The translations under genes were made by a program, and so were the position numbers. Below the pieces are notes generated by a model. The model ran no database searches, was not told the DNA's origin, and saw only the letters and a program-made list of their open reading frames with translations. From contig JAHBVB010000001.1 of the NCBI GenBank assembly GCA_019637805.1, positions 323,875 to 387,874 of the forward strand: DNA of 64,000 nt, written 5' to 3'. This document shows positions 9,761-19,120 of this stretch, in pieces. Each line of letters starts with the position of its first letter. The first letter of the stretch is position 1. Source of the DNA: Anaerolineales bacterium (GTDB lineage: Bacteria > Chloroflexota > Anaerolineae > Anaerolineales > UBA11579).

Positions 9761-10639
9761 CTAATAGATGTAGAAAATCAACAGGATCGTAGCGGCCCAC
9801 AACAGCAAATCGATTTGCAGGGGGCGGTCATTGAACAGAATTTCTTCGGGGGCCTCGCCGACCTGCTTGACCTGCACCAGGTACAAATAGCGGAAGAAGC
9901 CATAGATCACGAAGGGGATGGTGAGCATCATGGCGTGGTTCTCCGGCACGTTGGGGGCCAGGAAGGTATACAGACTGTAGGTGATGATCGACAGGCAGAG
10001 CACTACCAGCAAAAGCTGTTCCAGAAAAGTGTGGGTATAGCCTTTCAGCACTTTACGCGTGGGGCCGCCCTCCCGGCTTTGCAACAATTCCGCCCGGCGT
10101 TTGCCGATCCCCAGGAACAGGGCCAGGAAAATGGTGAAGACATAGATCCAGGGGGAGAAGCGCTGCACATCGATCACGGACACGCCGGCGGCCACGCGCA
10201 GCACATAGAAGCTGGCCAGCACCAGCACATCAATCACGGGGATGTGCTTAAGCCAGAACGAATAGGCGAAGTTAAGCAGGACATACAGCACGCAGATCAA
10301 CGCGAAGAGGGGCGAGAGCCAAAAGCCCAAGCCGAGGGCCAGCAGCATGAACAAGGCAGCGGCGGCCACAGCCACTGACGCCGGCAGGGCGCCGGAGGCG
10401 ATGGGGCGGTGCTTCTTGGTCGGGTGTTTGCGGTCGGCCTCGCGGTCGACCACGTCGTTGATCAGGTAGATGCTGCTGCTCAGCAGGCTGAAGAGCAGCA
10501 CGCCGAGCAAGGCGCGTTCCAGCGCAGGCAGATAGGTCAGCTGGCGGTCGAAGACCAGGCCGGCCAGCAAAAGCGCATTTTTGGCCCACTGCTTGGGGCG
10601 CATGTTCTTGAGCAGGGCGATGAACATGGCTTGAATCAT
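9761..10639 (-). CDS. UbiA-family prenyltransferase (decaprenyl-phosphate phosphoribosyltransferase-like)
   Basis: Polytopic membrane enzyme of about nine helices with the UbiA metal motif NDVVDREADRKHPTKKHRP. The N-terminal MRPKQWAKNALLLAGLVF is characteristic of the branch that includes decaprenyl-phosphate 5-phosphoribosyltransferase. A likely role is to load a phosphoribosyl group onto polyprenyl phosphate for envelope glycan synthesis (inference from subfamily). The first ATG is at 10639; a second at 10627 fits both the usual family N-terminus and a TATGAT box 7 nt before it, so it may be the real start. The product would use the same isoprenoid pool made by the downstream kinases. Confidence 0.85.
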   Translation of the reverse strand: MIQAMFIALLKNMRPKQWAKNALLLAGLVFDRQLTYLPALERALLGVLLFSLLSSSIYLINDVVDREADRKHPTKKHRPIASGALPASVAVAAAALFMLLALGLGFWLSPLFALICVLYVLLNFAYSFWLKHIPVIDVLVLASFYVLRVAAGVSVIDVQRFSPWIYVFTIFLALFLGIGKRRAELLQSREGGPTRKVLKGYTHTFLEQLLLVVLCLSIITYSLYTFLAPNVPENHAMMLTIPFVIYGFFRYLYLVQVKQVGEAPEEILFNDRPLQIDLLLWAATILLIFYIY

Positions 10640-10640
10640 A
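10635..10640 (-). promoter_or_regulatory. possible -10 box (TATGAT) for the ubiA-family gene
   Basis: TATGAT on the minus strand followed by 7 nt and the ATG at 10627. It supports the shorter start. No -35 box or Shine-Dalgarno is seen. Confidence 0.4.
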
Positions 10641-10678
10641 CATTATTTTGGCATCCGCGTTCCTCAGGCTCGCGATGC

Positions 10679-10684
10679 TACAAT
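10679..10684 (+). promoter_or_regulatory. -10 box (TACAAT) of tlyA
   Basis: TACAAT followed by 7 nt (CGCCGGG) and the tlyA ATG at 10692. No Shine-Dalgarno and no good -35, consistent with a leaderless message. Confidence 0.55.
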
Positions 10685-10691
10685 CGCCGGG

Positions 10692-11489
10692 ATGAGCAAG
10701 CAACGCGCCGATGAACTGCTGGTGGCCCGCGGCCTGGCCGACAGCCGCAGCCAGGCCCAGCGCCTGGTGATGGCCGGGCAGGTGCGCGCCAACGGGCAGG
10801 TGGTGGCGAAGCCGTCCAGCCAGCTGGCCAGCGACAGCCAGCTGGAAGTAGACCATGGGCCCAAATACGTTTCACGCGGCGGCGAGAAGCTGGAGGCGGC
10901 GCTGGCCCAGTTTGAGATTGCCCCCAAGGGCTGGTCGTGCGCCGATGTGGGCGCCTCCACCGGCGGCTTCAGCGACTGCCTGCTGCAGACTGGGGCGGCG
11001 CGCATCTACGCCATTGACGTGGGCAAAGGCCAACTGCACTGGCGCCTGCGGCTGGACCCGCGCATCATCGTGATGGAGGCCACCAACGCCCGCCACCTGG
11101 AGCGTCTGCCAGAACAGGTTGACCTGATCGTGGTGGATGTCTCGTTCATCTCGCTCAAGGTGATCCTGCCCGTGGTGCGCAGCTGGCTGGCGCTCGACGG
11201 GCAGTTGGTGGCGCTGATCAAACCACAGTTCGAAGCGGGCAAGCAGGAAGTGGCGCGCGGCAAAGGCGTGATCCGCGATGCGGAAGTGCACCAGCGCGTG
11301 CTGAACGAGGTGTTGGAGTTCGTATCGAATGACGGCTATCAGCTGCGCGGGCTGATGCGCTCGCCAATCCTGGGACCCAAGGGCAACCAGGAATTCCTGC
11401 TTTGGGCGGACTGCAGCCAGCCTGCCGGCCACAGCCCGGAGGCGCTGATCGCCCCACTGTTTACGGCCGGAGACGCAGAAGCCCGCTAG
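10692..11489 (+). CDS. tlyA: TlyA-family rRNA cytidine 2'-O-methyltransferase
   Basis: S4 RNA-binding domain at residues 1-60 (RADELLVARGLADSRSQAQR) followed by an FtsJ-like Rossmann methyltransferase (VSRGGEKLEAAL, ADVGASTGGFSDCLLQ, VVDVSFISL, ALIKPQFEAGK). TlyA enzymes 2'-O-methylate cytidines in 16S and/or 23S rRNA. 265 residues matches the family. It is monocistronic, converging on the GGDEF gene 9 nt downstream. Confidence 0.94.
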   Translation: MSKQRADELLVARGLADSRSQAQRLVMAGQVRANGQVVAKPSSQLASDSQLEVDHGPKYVSRGGEKLEAALAQFEIAPKGWSCADVGASTGGFSDCLLQTGAARIYAIDVGKGQLHWRLRLDPRIIVMEATNARHLERLPEQVDLIVVDVSFISLKVILPVVRSWLALDGQLVALIKPQFEAGKQEVARGKGVIRDAEVHQRVLNEVLEFVSNDGYQLRGLMRSPILGPKGNQEFLLWADCSQPAGHSPEALIAPLFTAGDAEAR

Positions 11490-11498
11490 GGCAGCCCG

Positions 11499-13097
11499 CT
11501 AGAGCTGCAAAATCGCTGCGCCGGCCACTTGGTCACGTCCATTGTGTTTGGCGTAGTACAAAGCCAGGTCTGCCTGGCGGAGCAACTGCTGGGTTTCTTC
11601 CCCATCCATGGGGAAGGTGGCCACGCCGGCCGAGAAGGTGGAATACAGCGCCAGATCCTCATGCTCCAAGACGGAGTTCTTGAACAGCTGGCGGCATTCG
11701 TCAATTCGCTGCATGGCGATTTTCTGGCTGGCGCCGGGCAGCACGATCACAAATTCCTCACCGCCGTAGCGGCAGACGATATCGCCCTCACGGATGTGTG
11801 AAAGCATAGTCCTAGCCAGATGGCGCAACATCTCATCGCCCAAGGCGTGCCCGTAGCGGTCATTGAAGTTCTTGAAATGGTCGATGTCCAGCATGGCCAC
11901 ACTGAGCGGCTCTTTGCTGCGGCGCACTTTGGCCAGTTCACGCGGCAGCGATTCTTCCAGATAACGACGATTGAACAAGCCCGTCAGAGCATCCCGAATA
12001 GCTTGCTCGCGCAGCTGAATCTGGAGTTCCTCGATCTCAGCCAGTTTCTTTTTCATGCCGCGGTTGGCGCGGTCCATGGCTTTTTCGGCGCGGACGCGCT
12101 TGCTGATCTCTCGCACCACCACCATGCGCCCGCTGAGCTCAGTGACCTGGTTGCGCAAGGGCAGCAAGCGCACATCAAAGGTGCGTTTTGGCGAGGACGT
12201 GATACGCAGATGCATTTCGGCAGTTAATGAAGGGCCCAAATGTTCAACCAGTTGGGGCCAGCTTTTGAGCAGATTGGCGGCTTCCTCGCCAATCTGCTTG
12301 TCGCCTTGCAAGGCGAGCAGGGTTTTGGCGGCCGGGTTCATATCCACCAGGCGGTTGCGCAGGTCGAAGACCAGCACGCCGTCTGCCATTTGCTCCACTA
12401 CCGCGTCACGCGCCACCGGCAGAATATCCAGCAGCCCCAATTCAAACAAAGCGAAAGCCAGGACCAGGCCCGTGGCGGTAAAGGCCAAGGGCGTCATATC
12501 CAAATCCGGGAAGGGCTGGAAGCCGGAAAGGCTGGCGGCGTTGGCTACAAAGGGAATCGAGATGCCGACCAAAATGGCCAGGATCTGCTGTTTGTAAATG
12601 CCTTTGGCGCGGGCATAGGCATTGACGAACAGCACACAGCAAAACAGCACCAGAGCATAGTTGTAGGCCACATGACCGTAGAACAGGATGCCTCCGGTCA
12701 GAATGGCGCCCTGCCCGGGCAGGCGCTCTCCAAAGAACAGGCCGTGCCAGGGGTCGGTCCAGAGCATCAGCACCATGGCGATCGGCTGGATGGCCAGCAA
12801 GGTCTTCAGACGCTGGGTAATCTCGCTGGCGCGGCCGGTGAACTGCATGGTGAAGACCAGCAGAGTGGTGGGCACCAGGGCCACGCCCAGGTAGGTCATA
12901 TCCAACCAGAAATAGCCTTCCGGCTCGACCGGCAGCCAAAAGATGCCGTAGGAGGCCGACCACCAGGCCAGAGCCAGCATGAGCACCGCCAGGGGGCGGC
13001 TGCCCCGGTAATCCCCACGTGTCCAAGCCAAGCGTGCAACCACAAGGCATACCGCGGCGGCAATCAACAGGGTTAGCGCATAGGCTAAGTCATTCAT
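11499..13097 (-). CDS. 7TM-PAS-GGDEF diguanylate cyclase
   Basis: 532 residues. Residues 1-220 form about seven membrane helices resembling the HisKA_7TM sensor region. A PAS domain follows near 225-330 and a coiled linker near 335-365. The C-terminal GGDEF domain has an intact active site (CRYGGEEFVIVLPG) and an I-site RxxD (REGD) five residues before it, so it should make c-di-GMP and be product-inhibited. The ATG at 13097 is preceded only by AT-rich sequence (TATTTAATTAATGA), with no Shine-Dalgarno. No EAL or PilZ partner is visible nearby. Confidence 0.9.
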   Translation of the reverse strand: MNDLAYALTLLIAAAVCLVVARLAWTRGDYRGSRPLAVLMLALAWWSASYGIFWLPVEPEGYFWLDMTYLGVALVPTTLLVFTMQFTGRASEITQRLKTLLAIQPIAMVLMLWTDPWHGLFFGERLPGQGAILTGGILFYGHVAYNYALVLFCCVLFVNAYARAKGIYKQQILAILVGISIPFVANAASLSGFQPFPDLDMTPLAFTATGLVLAFALFELGLLDILPVARDAVVEQMADGVLVFDLRNRLVDMNPAAKTLLALQGDKQIGEEAANLLKSWPQLVEHLGPSLTAEMHLRITSSPKRTFDVRLLPLRNQVTELSGRMVVVREISKRVRAEKAMDRANRGMKKKLAEIEELQIQLREQAIRDALTGLFNRRYLEESLPRELAKVRRSKEPLSVAMLDIDHFKNFNDRYGHALGDEMLRHLARTMLSHIREGDIVCRYGGEEFVIVLPGASQKIAMQRIDECRQLFKNSVLEHEDLALYSTFSAGVATFPMDGEETQQLLRQADLALYYAKHNGRDQVAGAAILQL

Positions 13098-13210
13098 TAA
13101 TTAAATACATGCCTCAGGGGGGAGTAGCTAATTTTGCCCACACATCCCAAATTCGGCAAATCTCCAGGCGGACCACTTTTTCGGCGCAGCCAAAGGTCAG
13201 TCCTCTCAGT

Positions 13211-13216
13211 TATACT
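13211..13216 (+). promoter_or_regulatory. -10 box (TATACT) of lepA
   Basis: TATACT followed by 8 nt and the lepA ATG at 13225; no Shine-Dalgarno in between. The rest of the divergent 127-bp region to the GGDEF gene holds no other clear signal. Confidence 0.5.
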
Positions 13217-13224
13217 GGCCTGCT

Positions 13225-15021
13225 ATGCAGCAAATCCGCAATTTTTGCATCATCGCCCACATCGATCACGGCAAATCCACGCTGGCTGACCGTTTGTTGC
13301 AGTTGACCGACACCATCTCGGCGCGGGACATGACCGCTCAGGTGCTGGACAGCATGGACCTGGAGCGCGAAAAGGGCGTGACGATCAAAGCCTCGGCCGT
13401 GCACATGCAGTACAAGGCCCAGGATGGCAAGACCTACACCCTGAACCTGATCGATACCCCCGGCCATGTGGACTTTGGCTACGAAGTCAGCCGGGCGCTG
13501 GCGGCCTGCGAAGGCGCCCTGCTGGTGGTGGATGCCAGCCAGGGCGTGCAAGCCCAAACGCTGGCCAACCTGTACCTGGCGCTGGAGGCCGACCTGGAGA
13601 TCATCCCGGTGATCAACAAGATCGACATGCCGGCCGCCAACCCGGACCGGGTGGCGGAGGAGATCAGCCAGTTGATCGGCAGCGACCCGGACGATATTCT
13701 GCGCATCTCGGCCAAGTCTGGCATCCATGTCGAAGCCGTGCTGGAAGCGGTGGTGCAGCGCGTGCCGCCGCCCAAAGGCGACCCCAACGCCCCGCTGCGG
13801 GCGATGATCTTTGATTCGCACTACGACGCTTACAAAGGCGTGATCGCTTATGTGCGCGTAATGGATGGCAGCCTGCAGGGGCTGGACACGCTAAAGCTGA
13901 TGGCGACCGGCGCCGAGCTGCGCCCGATCGAGTTGGGCACCTTCTCGCCCACGCTGGTGCCGCGCAAGGCGCTGGAGACCGGGCAGGTGGGCTACGTGGC
14001 CACCGGCCTGAAGACCGTCTCGGAGTGCCGGGTGGGCGATACGTTCACTTACAAATCCCACCCGGCCGCGCAAGCCCTGCCGGGCTACCGCCAAGTCAAG
14101 CCGATGGTGTATGCCGGCATCTACCCGGTGGAGGGTGACGACTACCCCGAACTGAAAGATGCGTTGGAGAAACTGCAGCTTAACGACGCTTCGCTGGTCT
14201 ACGAGCCGGAGATCTCGCAAGCGCTCAACTTCGGCTTTCGCTGCGGGTTCCTGGGCATGTTCCATATGGAAATCGTGCAGGAGCGTCTGGAACGCGAATA
14301 CGACCTGGATATCATCGTCACAGCCCCTTCGGTGGCCTACGAAGTATTGCTGAAGAACGGCAACACGCTGCGGGTGGACTCACCGGCGGAACTGCCAGAC
14401 GAAGGCGAGATCGCCGAAGTGCGTGAGCCGTGGATGGAGATCCAGATCTTCACGCCGACCAGCTATTACGGACCGGTGATGGAGCTGATCACCAAACGCC
14501 GCGGCGTTTACCTGCGCGAGGAATACCCCGGCCCGGAGCGCGTGCAGCTGTATTTCGATATCCCACTGGCCGAGATCATCGTAGACTTCTTTGACCAACT
14601 TAAATCCGCCACGCGTGGCTACGCCTCGCTGGACTACCAGCTGAAGGAATACCGCGCCGACACCCTGGTGAAGCTGGAAATCCATGTGAACCAGGAACCC
14701 ATCGACGCCTTCACCACCATCGTGCACAAGGACCATGCCTTCAGCAAAGGCCAGGCGGTGATCAGCAAGCTGAAAGATCTGATCCCCCGCCAACTGTTCG
14801 TGGTGCCGATCCAGGCTGTATCCCAAGGCCGGGTGATCTCACGCGCCAACGTGAAGGCGATGCGCAAGGACGTGCTGGCCAAGTGCTACGGCGGTGACGT
14901 AACGCGCAAGCGCAAACTGCTTGAGAAGCAAAAGAAGGGCAAGAAGCGCATGAAGATGGTGGGCAGTGTGGAGATCCCGCAGGAGGCCTTCCTGGCTGTA
15001 CTGCGCTTGAACGATGACTAA
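13225..15021 (+). CDS. lepA: elongation factor 4 (LepA)
   Basis: Ribosome-associated translational GTPase. G1 is [16 protein letters not shown]3 is [17 protein letters not shown]4 is NKIDMPAA. The C-terminal LepA-specific domain with the basic tail ([17 protein letters not shown]) is present, which separates it from EF-G. 598 residues is standard. Its last codons overlap the following flippase-like gene by 8 nt. Confidence 0.98.
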   Translation: MQQIRNFCIIAHIDHGKSTLADRLLQLTDTISARDMTAQVLDSMDLEREKGVTIKASAVHMQYKAQDGKTYTLNLIDTPGHVDFGYEVSRALAACEGALLVVDASQGVQAQTLANLYLALEADLEIIPVINKIDMPAANPDRVAEEISQLIGSDPDDILRISAKSGIHVEAVLEAVVQRVPPPKGDPNAPLRAMIFDSHYDAYKGVIAYVRVMDGSLQGLDTLKLMATGAELRPIELGTFSPTLVPRKALETGQVGYVATGLKTVSECRVGDTFTYKSHPAAQALPGYRQVKPMVYAGIYPVEGDDYPELKDALEKLQLNDASLVYEPEISQALNFGFRCGFLGMFHMEIVQERLEREYDLDIIVTAPSVAYEVLLKNGNTLRVDSPAELPDEGEIAEVREPWMEIQIFTPTSYYGPVMELITKRRGVYLREEYPGPERVQLYFDIPLAEIIVDFFDQLKSATRGYASLDYQLKEYRADTLVKLEIHVNQEPIDAFTTIVHKDHAFSKGQAVISKLKDLIPRQLFVVPIQAVSQGRVISRANVKAMRKDVLAKCYGGDVTRKRKLLEKQKKGKKRMKMVGSVEIPQEAFLAVLRLNDD

Positions 15022-16027
15022 GGCCGAGCAGAGCAAGCAACCCAGCCCTTTATGGCGCATGCTGCCGGGCCTGTTGGTCACGGCGCTGGCGGTGGCTGCC
15101 CTGGTGTATTTTGTCGATCTGGAAGAACTGGGCCAGGCCCTGTCTGCGGTGCGCCTCAGCATTCTGCCGCCCGTGCTGTTGTGTTTTGTTGGCACGTTGG
15201 TCACGCGCTCGCTGGCCTGGCGCACCATCTTGCAAGAACGCGCCAACTTCAAAGACAGTTTTCTGGCGCTCAACCAGGGCTATTTGCTCAACAATGTGCT
15301 GCCGTTCCGGCTGGGGGAGCTAGGCCGGGCGCTGCTGTTGGGCAACCGGATCGGGCTGCCCTTCTGGCAGGTGCTCTCCAGCATTGTGGTGGAGCGCGTC
15401 TTTGATCTGGGGATTGCCGCCGGGCTGTTGATGGCGACCCTGCCGCTGGTGGTGGGCGCCGAAGGTGCCTACACGGCGGCCTGGGTCGCCGGCGGGCTGG
15501 TGTTGGTCGGCTTCATCGCCTTATTTCTGATGGCGGCCAAGCCCGAGCTGGTCACGCGGGTGCTGGGCCAACTGACCGGCCGCTGGCCGCGGCTGCAAGC
15601 CTGGCTGAGCGACAAGCTGCAGCAGTTTCTGGAGGGCATTGCAGCCCTGCGCAGCCCGGCCCGTTTCTTTAAAGTGGCCGCCTTGATGCTGCTGACCTGG
15701 GTATTAAACATAGGCTGGTATTACCTGCTGATGCTCAACTTCTTCCCGCAAGCCACCTGGTTGTGGGCTGCGTTCAGCATCGGCATTGTCTCGGTAGGCG
15801 TGGCACTGCCCTCCTCGCCCGCCTATGTCGGCGTGCTGGAGGCGGCCATGGTGGCCGCGCTGAGCCTGTTCGGCGCAGACCCGGCCACGGCGCTGGCCTA
15901 TGCGCTGGTATCGCATGTGATCTACGTGGTGGTCACCGGCCTGCTGGGGATTTACGGCTTCTGGCAGCAGGGCCAATCCCTGGGAGAGGTATATACTCAA
16001 CTGCTCAACCGTTCTGGGGCAAAATAA
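15014..16027 (+). CDS. flippase-like LPG-synthase transmembrane-domain protein
   Basis: 337-residue membrane protein with eight or nine helices, matching the lysylphosphatidylglycerol-synthase TM/flippase-like family (UPF0104). It carries the family's cytoplasmic signature around [17 protein letters not shown] and the [10 protein letters not shown] segment. It lacks the soluble aminoacyl-transferase domain of MprF, so a role in moving lipid-linked intermediates is more likely than lipid aminoacylation (inference). Its start overlaps the lepA stop by 8 nt, and a dehydratase/epimerase follows after 4 nt, placing it at the head of the glycan block. Confidence 0.82.
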   Translation: MTKAEQSKQPSPLWRMLPGLLVTALAVAALVYFVDLEELGQALSAVRLSILPPVLLCFVGTLVTRSLAWRTILQERANFKDSFLALNQGYLLNNVLPFRLGELGRALLLGNRIGLPFWQVLSSIVVERVFDLGIAAGLLMATLPLVVGAEGAYTAAWVAGGLVLVGFIALFLMAAKPELVTRVLGQLTGRWPRLQAWLSDKLQQFLEGIAALRSPARFFKVAALMLLTWVLNIGWYYLLMLNFFPQATWLWAAFSIGIVSVGVALPSSPAYVGVLEAAMVAALSLFGADPATALAYALVSHVIYVVVTGLLGIYGFWQQGQSLGEVYTQLLNRSGAK

Positions 16028-16031
16028 GCAC

Positions 16032-17060
16032 ATGGCAGACAAGATCCTGATCACCGGAGGGGCCGGTTTCATCGGCAGCAACTACGCCGACCATTTGCTG
16101 GGCCGCGGCGCCCAGCTGACCCTGTTCGACAACCTCTCCCGTACCGGGGCTGAAAAGAACCTGAACTGGCTGCGCGAAAAACACGGTGCGGACAGCTTCG
16201 AGTTGATCGTGGGCGACGTGCGCGACAGCGGCGCCCTGCAAGATGCGGTGGGCGACGCCGATGTGATCGTGCATCTGGCCGGCCAGGTGGCCGTGACCAG
16301 CTCGGTGACCGACCCGCGCAGCGACTTCGACATCAACGCCCTGGGCACCTTCAATTTATTGGAAGCCGTGCGCGCCGCCGGGCACAAGCCCTTCATCCTC
16401 TACGCCTCGACCAACAAGGTCTACGGCGAGATGAGCGAACACCGCCTGGTGGAAGAAAAGACGCGCTACCGCTACGCGCGCCTGCCGCACGGCCTGCCGG
16501 AAAGCCAGTCGCTGGACTTTCATTCGCCCTACGGCTGCTCCAAAGGCACCGCCGAACAGTACGTGCGCGACTATGCCCGCATTTACGGCATCCCCAGCGT
16601 GGTCTTCCGCCAGAGCTGCATTTACGGCCAGCGCCAGTTCGGCGTGGAGGACCAGGGCTGGCTGGCCTGGTTCGTGATCGCAGCGGTGCTGGGCAAAGCC
16701 ATCACCATTTACGGGGACGGCAAGCAGGTGCGCGACATGCTGCACGTCAGCGACCTGATCGCCGCCTATGACGCGGCCATCGCCCAAGGCCAGCAGGTGG
16801 CCGGGCAGATCTTCAATATGGGCGGCGGGCCGCAGCACACGCTCTCCATTTGGGCCGAGTGCGGCCCGCTGCTGGAGAAGCAGCTGGGCCGCAAGATCCC
16901 GGTGGAGTACGGCCCGGTGCGCCCCGGCGACCAGGCGGTGTACATCAGCGACATCCGCAAGGCCAAGCAGGCGCTAGGCTGGCAGCCCAAGATGGGCGTG
17001 GAACAAGGCGCGGCCGAACTGGTGGACTGGGTGGAAGCCCACCGGGCGCTTTTTCGCTAA
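16032..17060 (+). CDS. NAD-dependent sugar epimerase, CDP-paratose 2-epimerase-like
   Basis: Extended SDR enzyme. NAD-binding GxxGxxG (ITGGAGFIGSNYADHL), the catalytic YxxxK in SPYGCSKG, and the late block RQSCIYGQRQFGVEDQGW. That block and the long insert after the catalytic region resemble CDP-paratose 2-epimerase (tyvelose pathway) more than GalE. 342 residues. No CDP-glucose 4,6-dehydratase or paratose synthase is in the window, so the substrate is uncertain and a UDP-sugar cannot be excluded. It sits 4 nt after the flippase-like gene and 8 nt before the glycosyltransferase. Confidence 0.85.
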   Translation: MADKILITGGAGFIGSNYADHLLGRGAQLTLFDNLSRTGAEKNLNWLREKHGADSFELIVGDVRDSGALQDAVGDADVIVHLAGQVAVTSSVTDPRSDFDINALGTFNLLEAVRAAGHKPFILYASTNKVYGEMSEHRLVEEKTRYRYARLPHGLPESQSLDFHSPYGCSKGTAEQYVRDYARIYGIPSVVFRQSCIYGQRQFGVEDQGWLAWFVIAAVLGKAITIYGDGKQVRDMLHVSDLIAAYDAAIAQGQQVAGQIFNMGGGPQHTLSIWAECGPLLEKQLGRKIPVEYGPVRPGDQAVYISDIRKAKQALGWQPKMGVEQGAAELVDWVEAHRALFR

Positions 17061-17068
17061 GATACGTT

Positions 17069-18247
17069 GTGCGCATCCTCACCGTTCTGACCTATTACCG
17101 CCCGCACACCAGCGGGCTGACGATTTACGCCGAGCGGCTGGCCAAGGCGCTGGCAGCCCGCGGCCACCAACTGACCGTGCTGACCTCGCAGTTTGAGCCC
17201 GGCCTGCCGCTGGAAGAGCAAAGCGACGGCTTGCGCATCCGGCGGGTGCCGGTGGCCCTGCGAGTCAGCAAGGGCGTGATCATGCCCAGCTTCGGACGCA
17301 TCGCCAGCGAAGAGATCCGAAAGCACGATGTGCTGCTGCTGCACCTGCCGCAGTTCGACGCGGCCGGCCTGGCCTTACGCGGCCGCCTGTGGAAGAAGCC
17401 GACCGTCTTCATTTATCACTCGGACCTGACCCTGCCCCCCGGGCTGTTCAACTGGCTGGTGGGCGCGGTGGTGGGGCTGATGAACAGCTTGGCGGGCTTG
17501 TTCACGCACAAAATCTCGTCTTATACGCAAGACTTCGCCAGCCACTCGCCGCTGCTGCGGCGCTTTGCGCGCAAAGTGCGCATCATCCCGCCGGCGGTGG
17601 AGCTGCCCGCGGCCCAGCCGGCCAAAGTGGCCGCTATGGCCGCGGCGCACAACCCGCAGGGCAAACGCCCGGTGATCGCCATGGCTACCCGCCTGGCAGC
17701 CGAGAAAGGTGTGGAACTGCTGCTGGATGCGCTGCCAGCAGTGTTCGCCAAGTATCCCGAGGCGATGGTGTGGTTTGCCGGCCAGCACACGGATGTGCTG
17801 GGCGAAGAGGCCTACTGGCAGAGCCTGCGGCCGCGCATCGAAGCCCTGCAACGCGCAGGGCGCTGGACGTTCCTGGGCACGCTGAGCCTGCCAGAGATGG
17901 CCGCCTTTTACCCCAACATTGACCTGCTGGTGGTGCCCAGCACCAACTCCACCGAAACCTTTGGCTTCGTGCAGGTGGAAGCTATGATGAACGGCAAGCC
18001 GGTGGTGGCCAGCAACCTGCCGGGCGTGCGCCAGCCCGTGCGGCTGACCGGCATGGGCCGGGTGAGCCCGGTGGGCGACGCGGCGGCCCTGGCGGAGAAC
18101 ATGCTCGCGGTGCTGGACGGCCGGCAGCCCAGCGCGGCCCAAGGCGCGCAGCTGCGGGTTGAGTTCAGCCCGGCGGCCTGTGCCGAACGGCATGAAGCCT
18201 TGTTCAGCGAGATTTACCAAGAGCTGCACGGCAAGGAGTTACTGTGA
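17069..18247 (+). CDS. GT4-family glycosyltransferase
   Basis: 392 residues with a GTG start at 17069, the first start after the epimerase stop; the frame is open further upstream only as overlap with the epimerase. GT-B fold. The N-terminal domain opens with ILTVLTYYRPHTSGLTIYAE, the typical GT4 acceptor-site loop. The C-terminal donor domain has ATRLAAEKGVELLLDAL and the EX7E motif (ETFGFVQVE). It has no membrane anchor and probably adds a sugar to a lipid-linked acceptor at the inner membrane face. It overlaps the next gene as GTGA. Confidence 0.88.
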   Translation: MRILTVLTYYRPHTSGLTIYAERLAKALAARGHQLTVLTSQFEPGLPLEEQSDGLRIRRVPVALRVSKGVIMPSFGRIASEEIRKHDVLLLHLPQFDAAGLALRGRLWKKPTVFIYHSDLTLPPGLFNWLVGAVVGLMNSLAGLFTHKISSYTQDFASHSPLLRRFARKVRIIPPAVELPAAQPAKVAAMAAAHNPQGKRPVIAMATRLAAEKGVELLLDALPAVFAKYPEAMVWFAGQHTDVLGEEAYWQSLRPRIEALQRAGRWTFLGTLSLPEMAAFYPNIDLLVVPSTNSTETFGFVQVEAMMNGKPVVASNLPGVRQPVRLTGMGRVSPVGDAAALAENMLAVLDGRQPSAAQGAQLRVEFSPAACAERHEALFSEIYQELHGKELL

Positions 18248-19047
18248 GCGCGCCAAGCCCTAAGGCGCCCAGCCGCTTCCTGCTGCCGATGATGGGTGAA
18301 CTGCCCTATTTCCGGGCCTTGTTGCGGGCGGTAGAGGCTGAGTTCTACGACGATTTTGTCTTGAGCGCGCCGGTGCTGGACCTGGGCTGCGGCGACGGCT
18401 TGTTCGCCCATCAAGTCTTTGAGCAGACCCTGGACGTGGGCATAGACCCGGCTTTGGCCTCGCTGCACGAAGCCAAAGGCTACCGCTCTTATCACCTGCT
18501 GGCGCAGAGCGTGGGCGCCCGGCTGCCCTTTCCCAGCGGGCATTTCCGCTCGGCGCTGAGCAACTCCGTGCTGGAGCACATTCCCGACCTGCAGCCGGTG
18601 CTGAACGAAACCGCCCGGGTGCTGGCGCCGGGCAGCCTGTTCCTGTTCTGCGTACCCAACCAGCGCTGGCCGCACAAGCTGTGGCTCTCCGGCTGGCTGG
18701 CGCGCCTGGGGCTGAGAGGGCTGGCAGCCGCCTATGTGCGCCTGTTCACGCGCATCTCCCGGCACGTCAACATGCTCTCGCCGGAGGAATGGCAGCAACG
18801 CCTGCAGACGGCGGGCTTCGCCATGGAGCGCTACTGGCATTATTTTCCGCCGGCGGCCCTGGGGGCGCTGGAGCGCGGCCACTACTGGGGCTTGCCCAGT
18901 TGGCTGCTGCGTCTGCTGACTGGCCGCTGGGTGCTGGCGCCGGGGCGCTGGAACCTGGCGCTGACGGAAGCGGCCATCCGCCGCCACGCGGTGGCCCAGG
19001 CGGACGAAGCCGGTACGTACACCTGGTACGTGGCCCGGCGTAAATAG
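18244..19047 (+). CDS. class I SAM-dependent methyltransferase
   Basis: 267-residue soluble protein with SAM motif I VLDLGCGDGLFAHQVF and the post-motif NSVLEHIPDLQPVLNETAR of the Methyltransf_11 type. The start is GTG at 18244, overlapping the GT4 stop by 4 nt, so translational coupling is likely. The context suggests methylation of a sugar or polyprenyl-linked product, but the substrate is not readable. The C-terminal half is enriched in aromatic residues (ERYWHYFPPAALG), possibly membrane-associated. Confidence 0.85.
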   Translation: MSAPSPKAPSRFLLPMMGELPYFRALLRAVEAEFYDDFVLSAPVLDLGCGDGLFAHQVFEQTLDVGIDPALASLHEAKGYRSYHLLAQSVGARLPFPSGHFRSALSNSVLEHIPDLQPVLNETARVLAPGSLFLFCVPNQRWPHKLWLSGWLARLGLRGLAAAYVRLFTRISRHVNMLSPEEWQQRLQTAGFAMERYWHYFPPAALGALERGHYWGLPSWLLRLLTGRWVLAPGRWNLALTEAAIRRHAVAQADEAGTYTWYVARRK

Positions 19048-19063
19048 CCCACCCCCGGCGGAT

Positions 19064-19118
19064 GGCGGCCCAAGCCGCCTACGATACAATCATCCTTGGG
19101 GCAGGCAAGCCCAAGGAT
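19064..19118 (+). promoter_or_regulatory. promoter-proximal hairpins and -10 box before the 703-aa gene
   Basis: GGCGGC-CCAA-GCCGCC (19064-19079) lies just after the methyltransferase stop, with no T-run. TACAAT is at 19085-19090. A second perfect 9-bp inverted repeat, ATCCTTGGG (19092-19100) and CCCAAGGAT (19110-19118), ends 2 nt before the ATG at 19121 and would bury the AAGGAT that could serve as ribosome binding site. If +1 is near 19097, only the inner part of the stem would be in the RNA. Confidence 0.4.
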
Positions 19119-19120
19119 CT

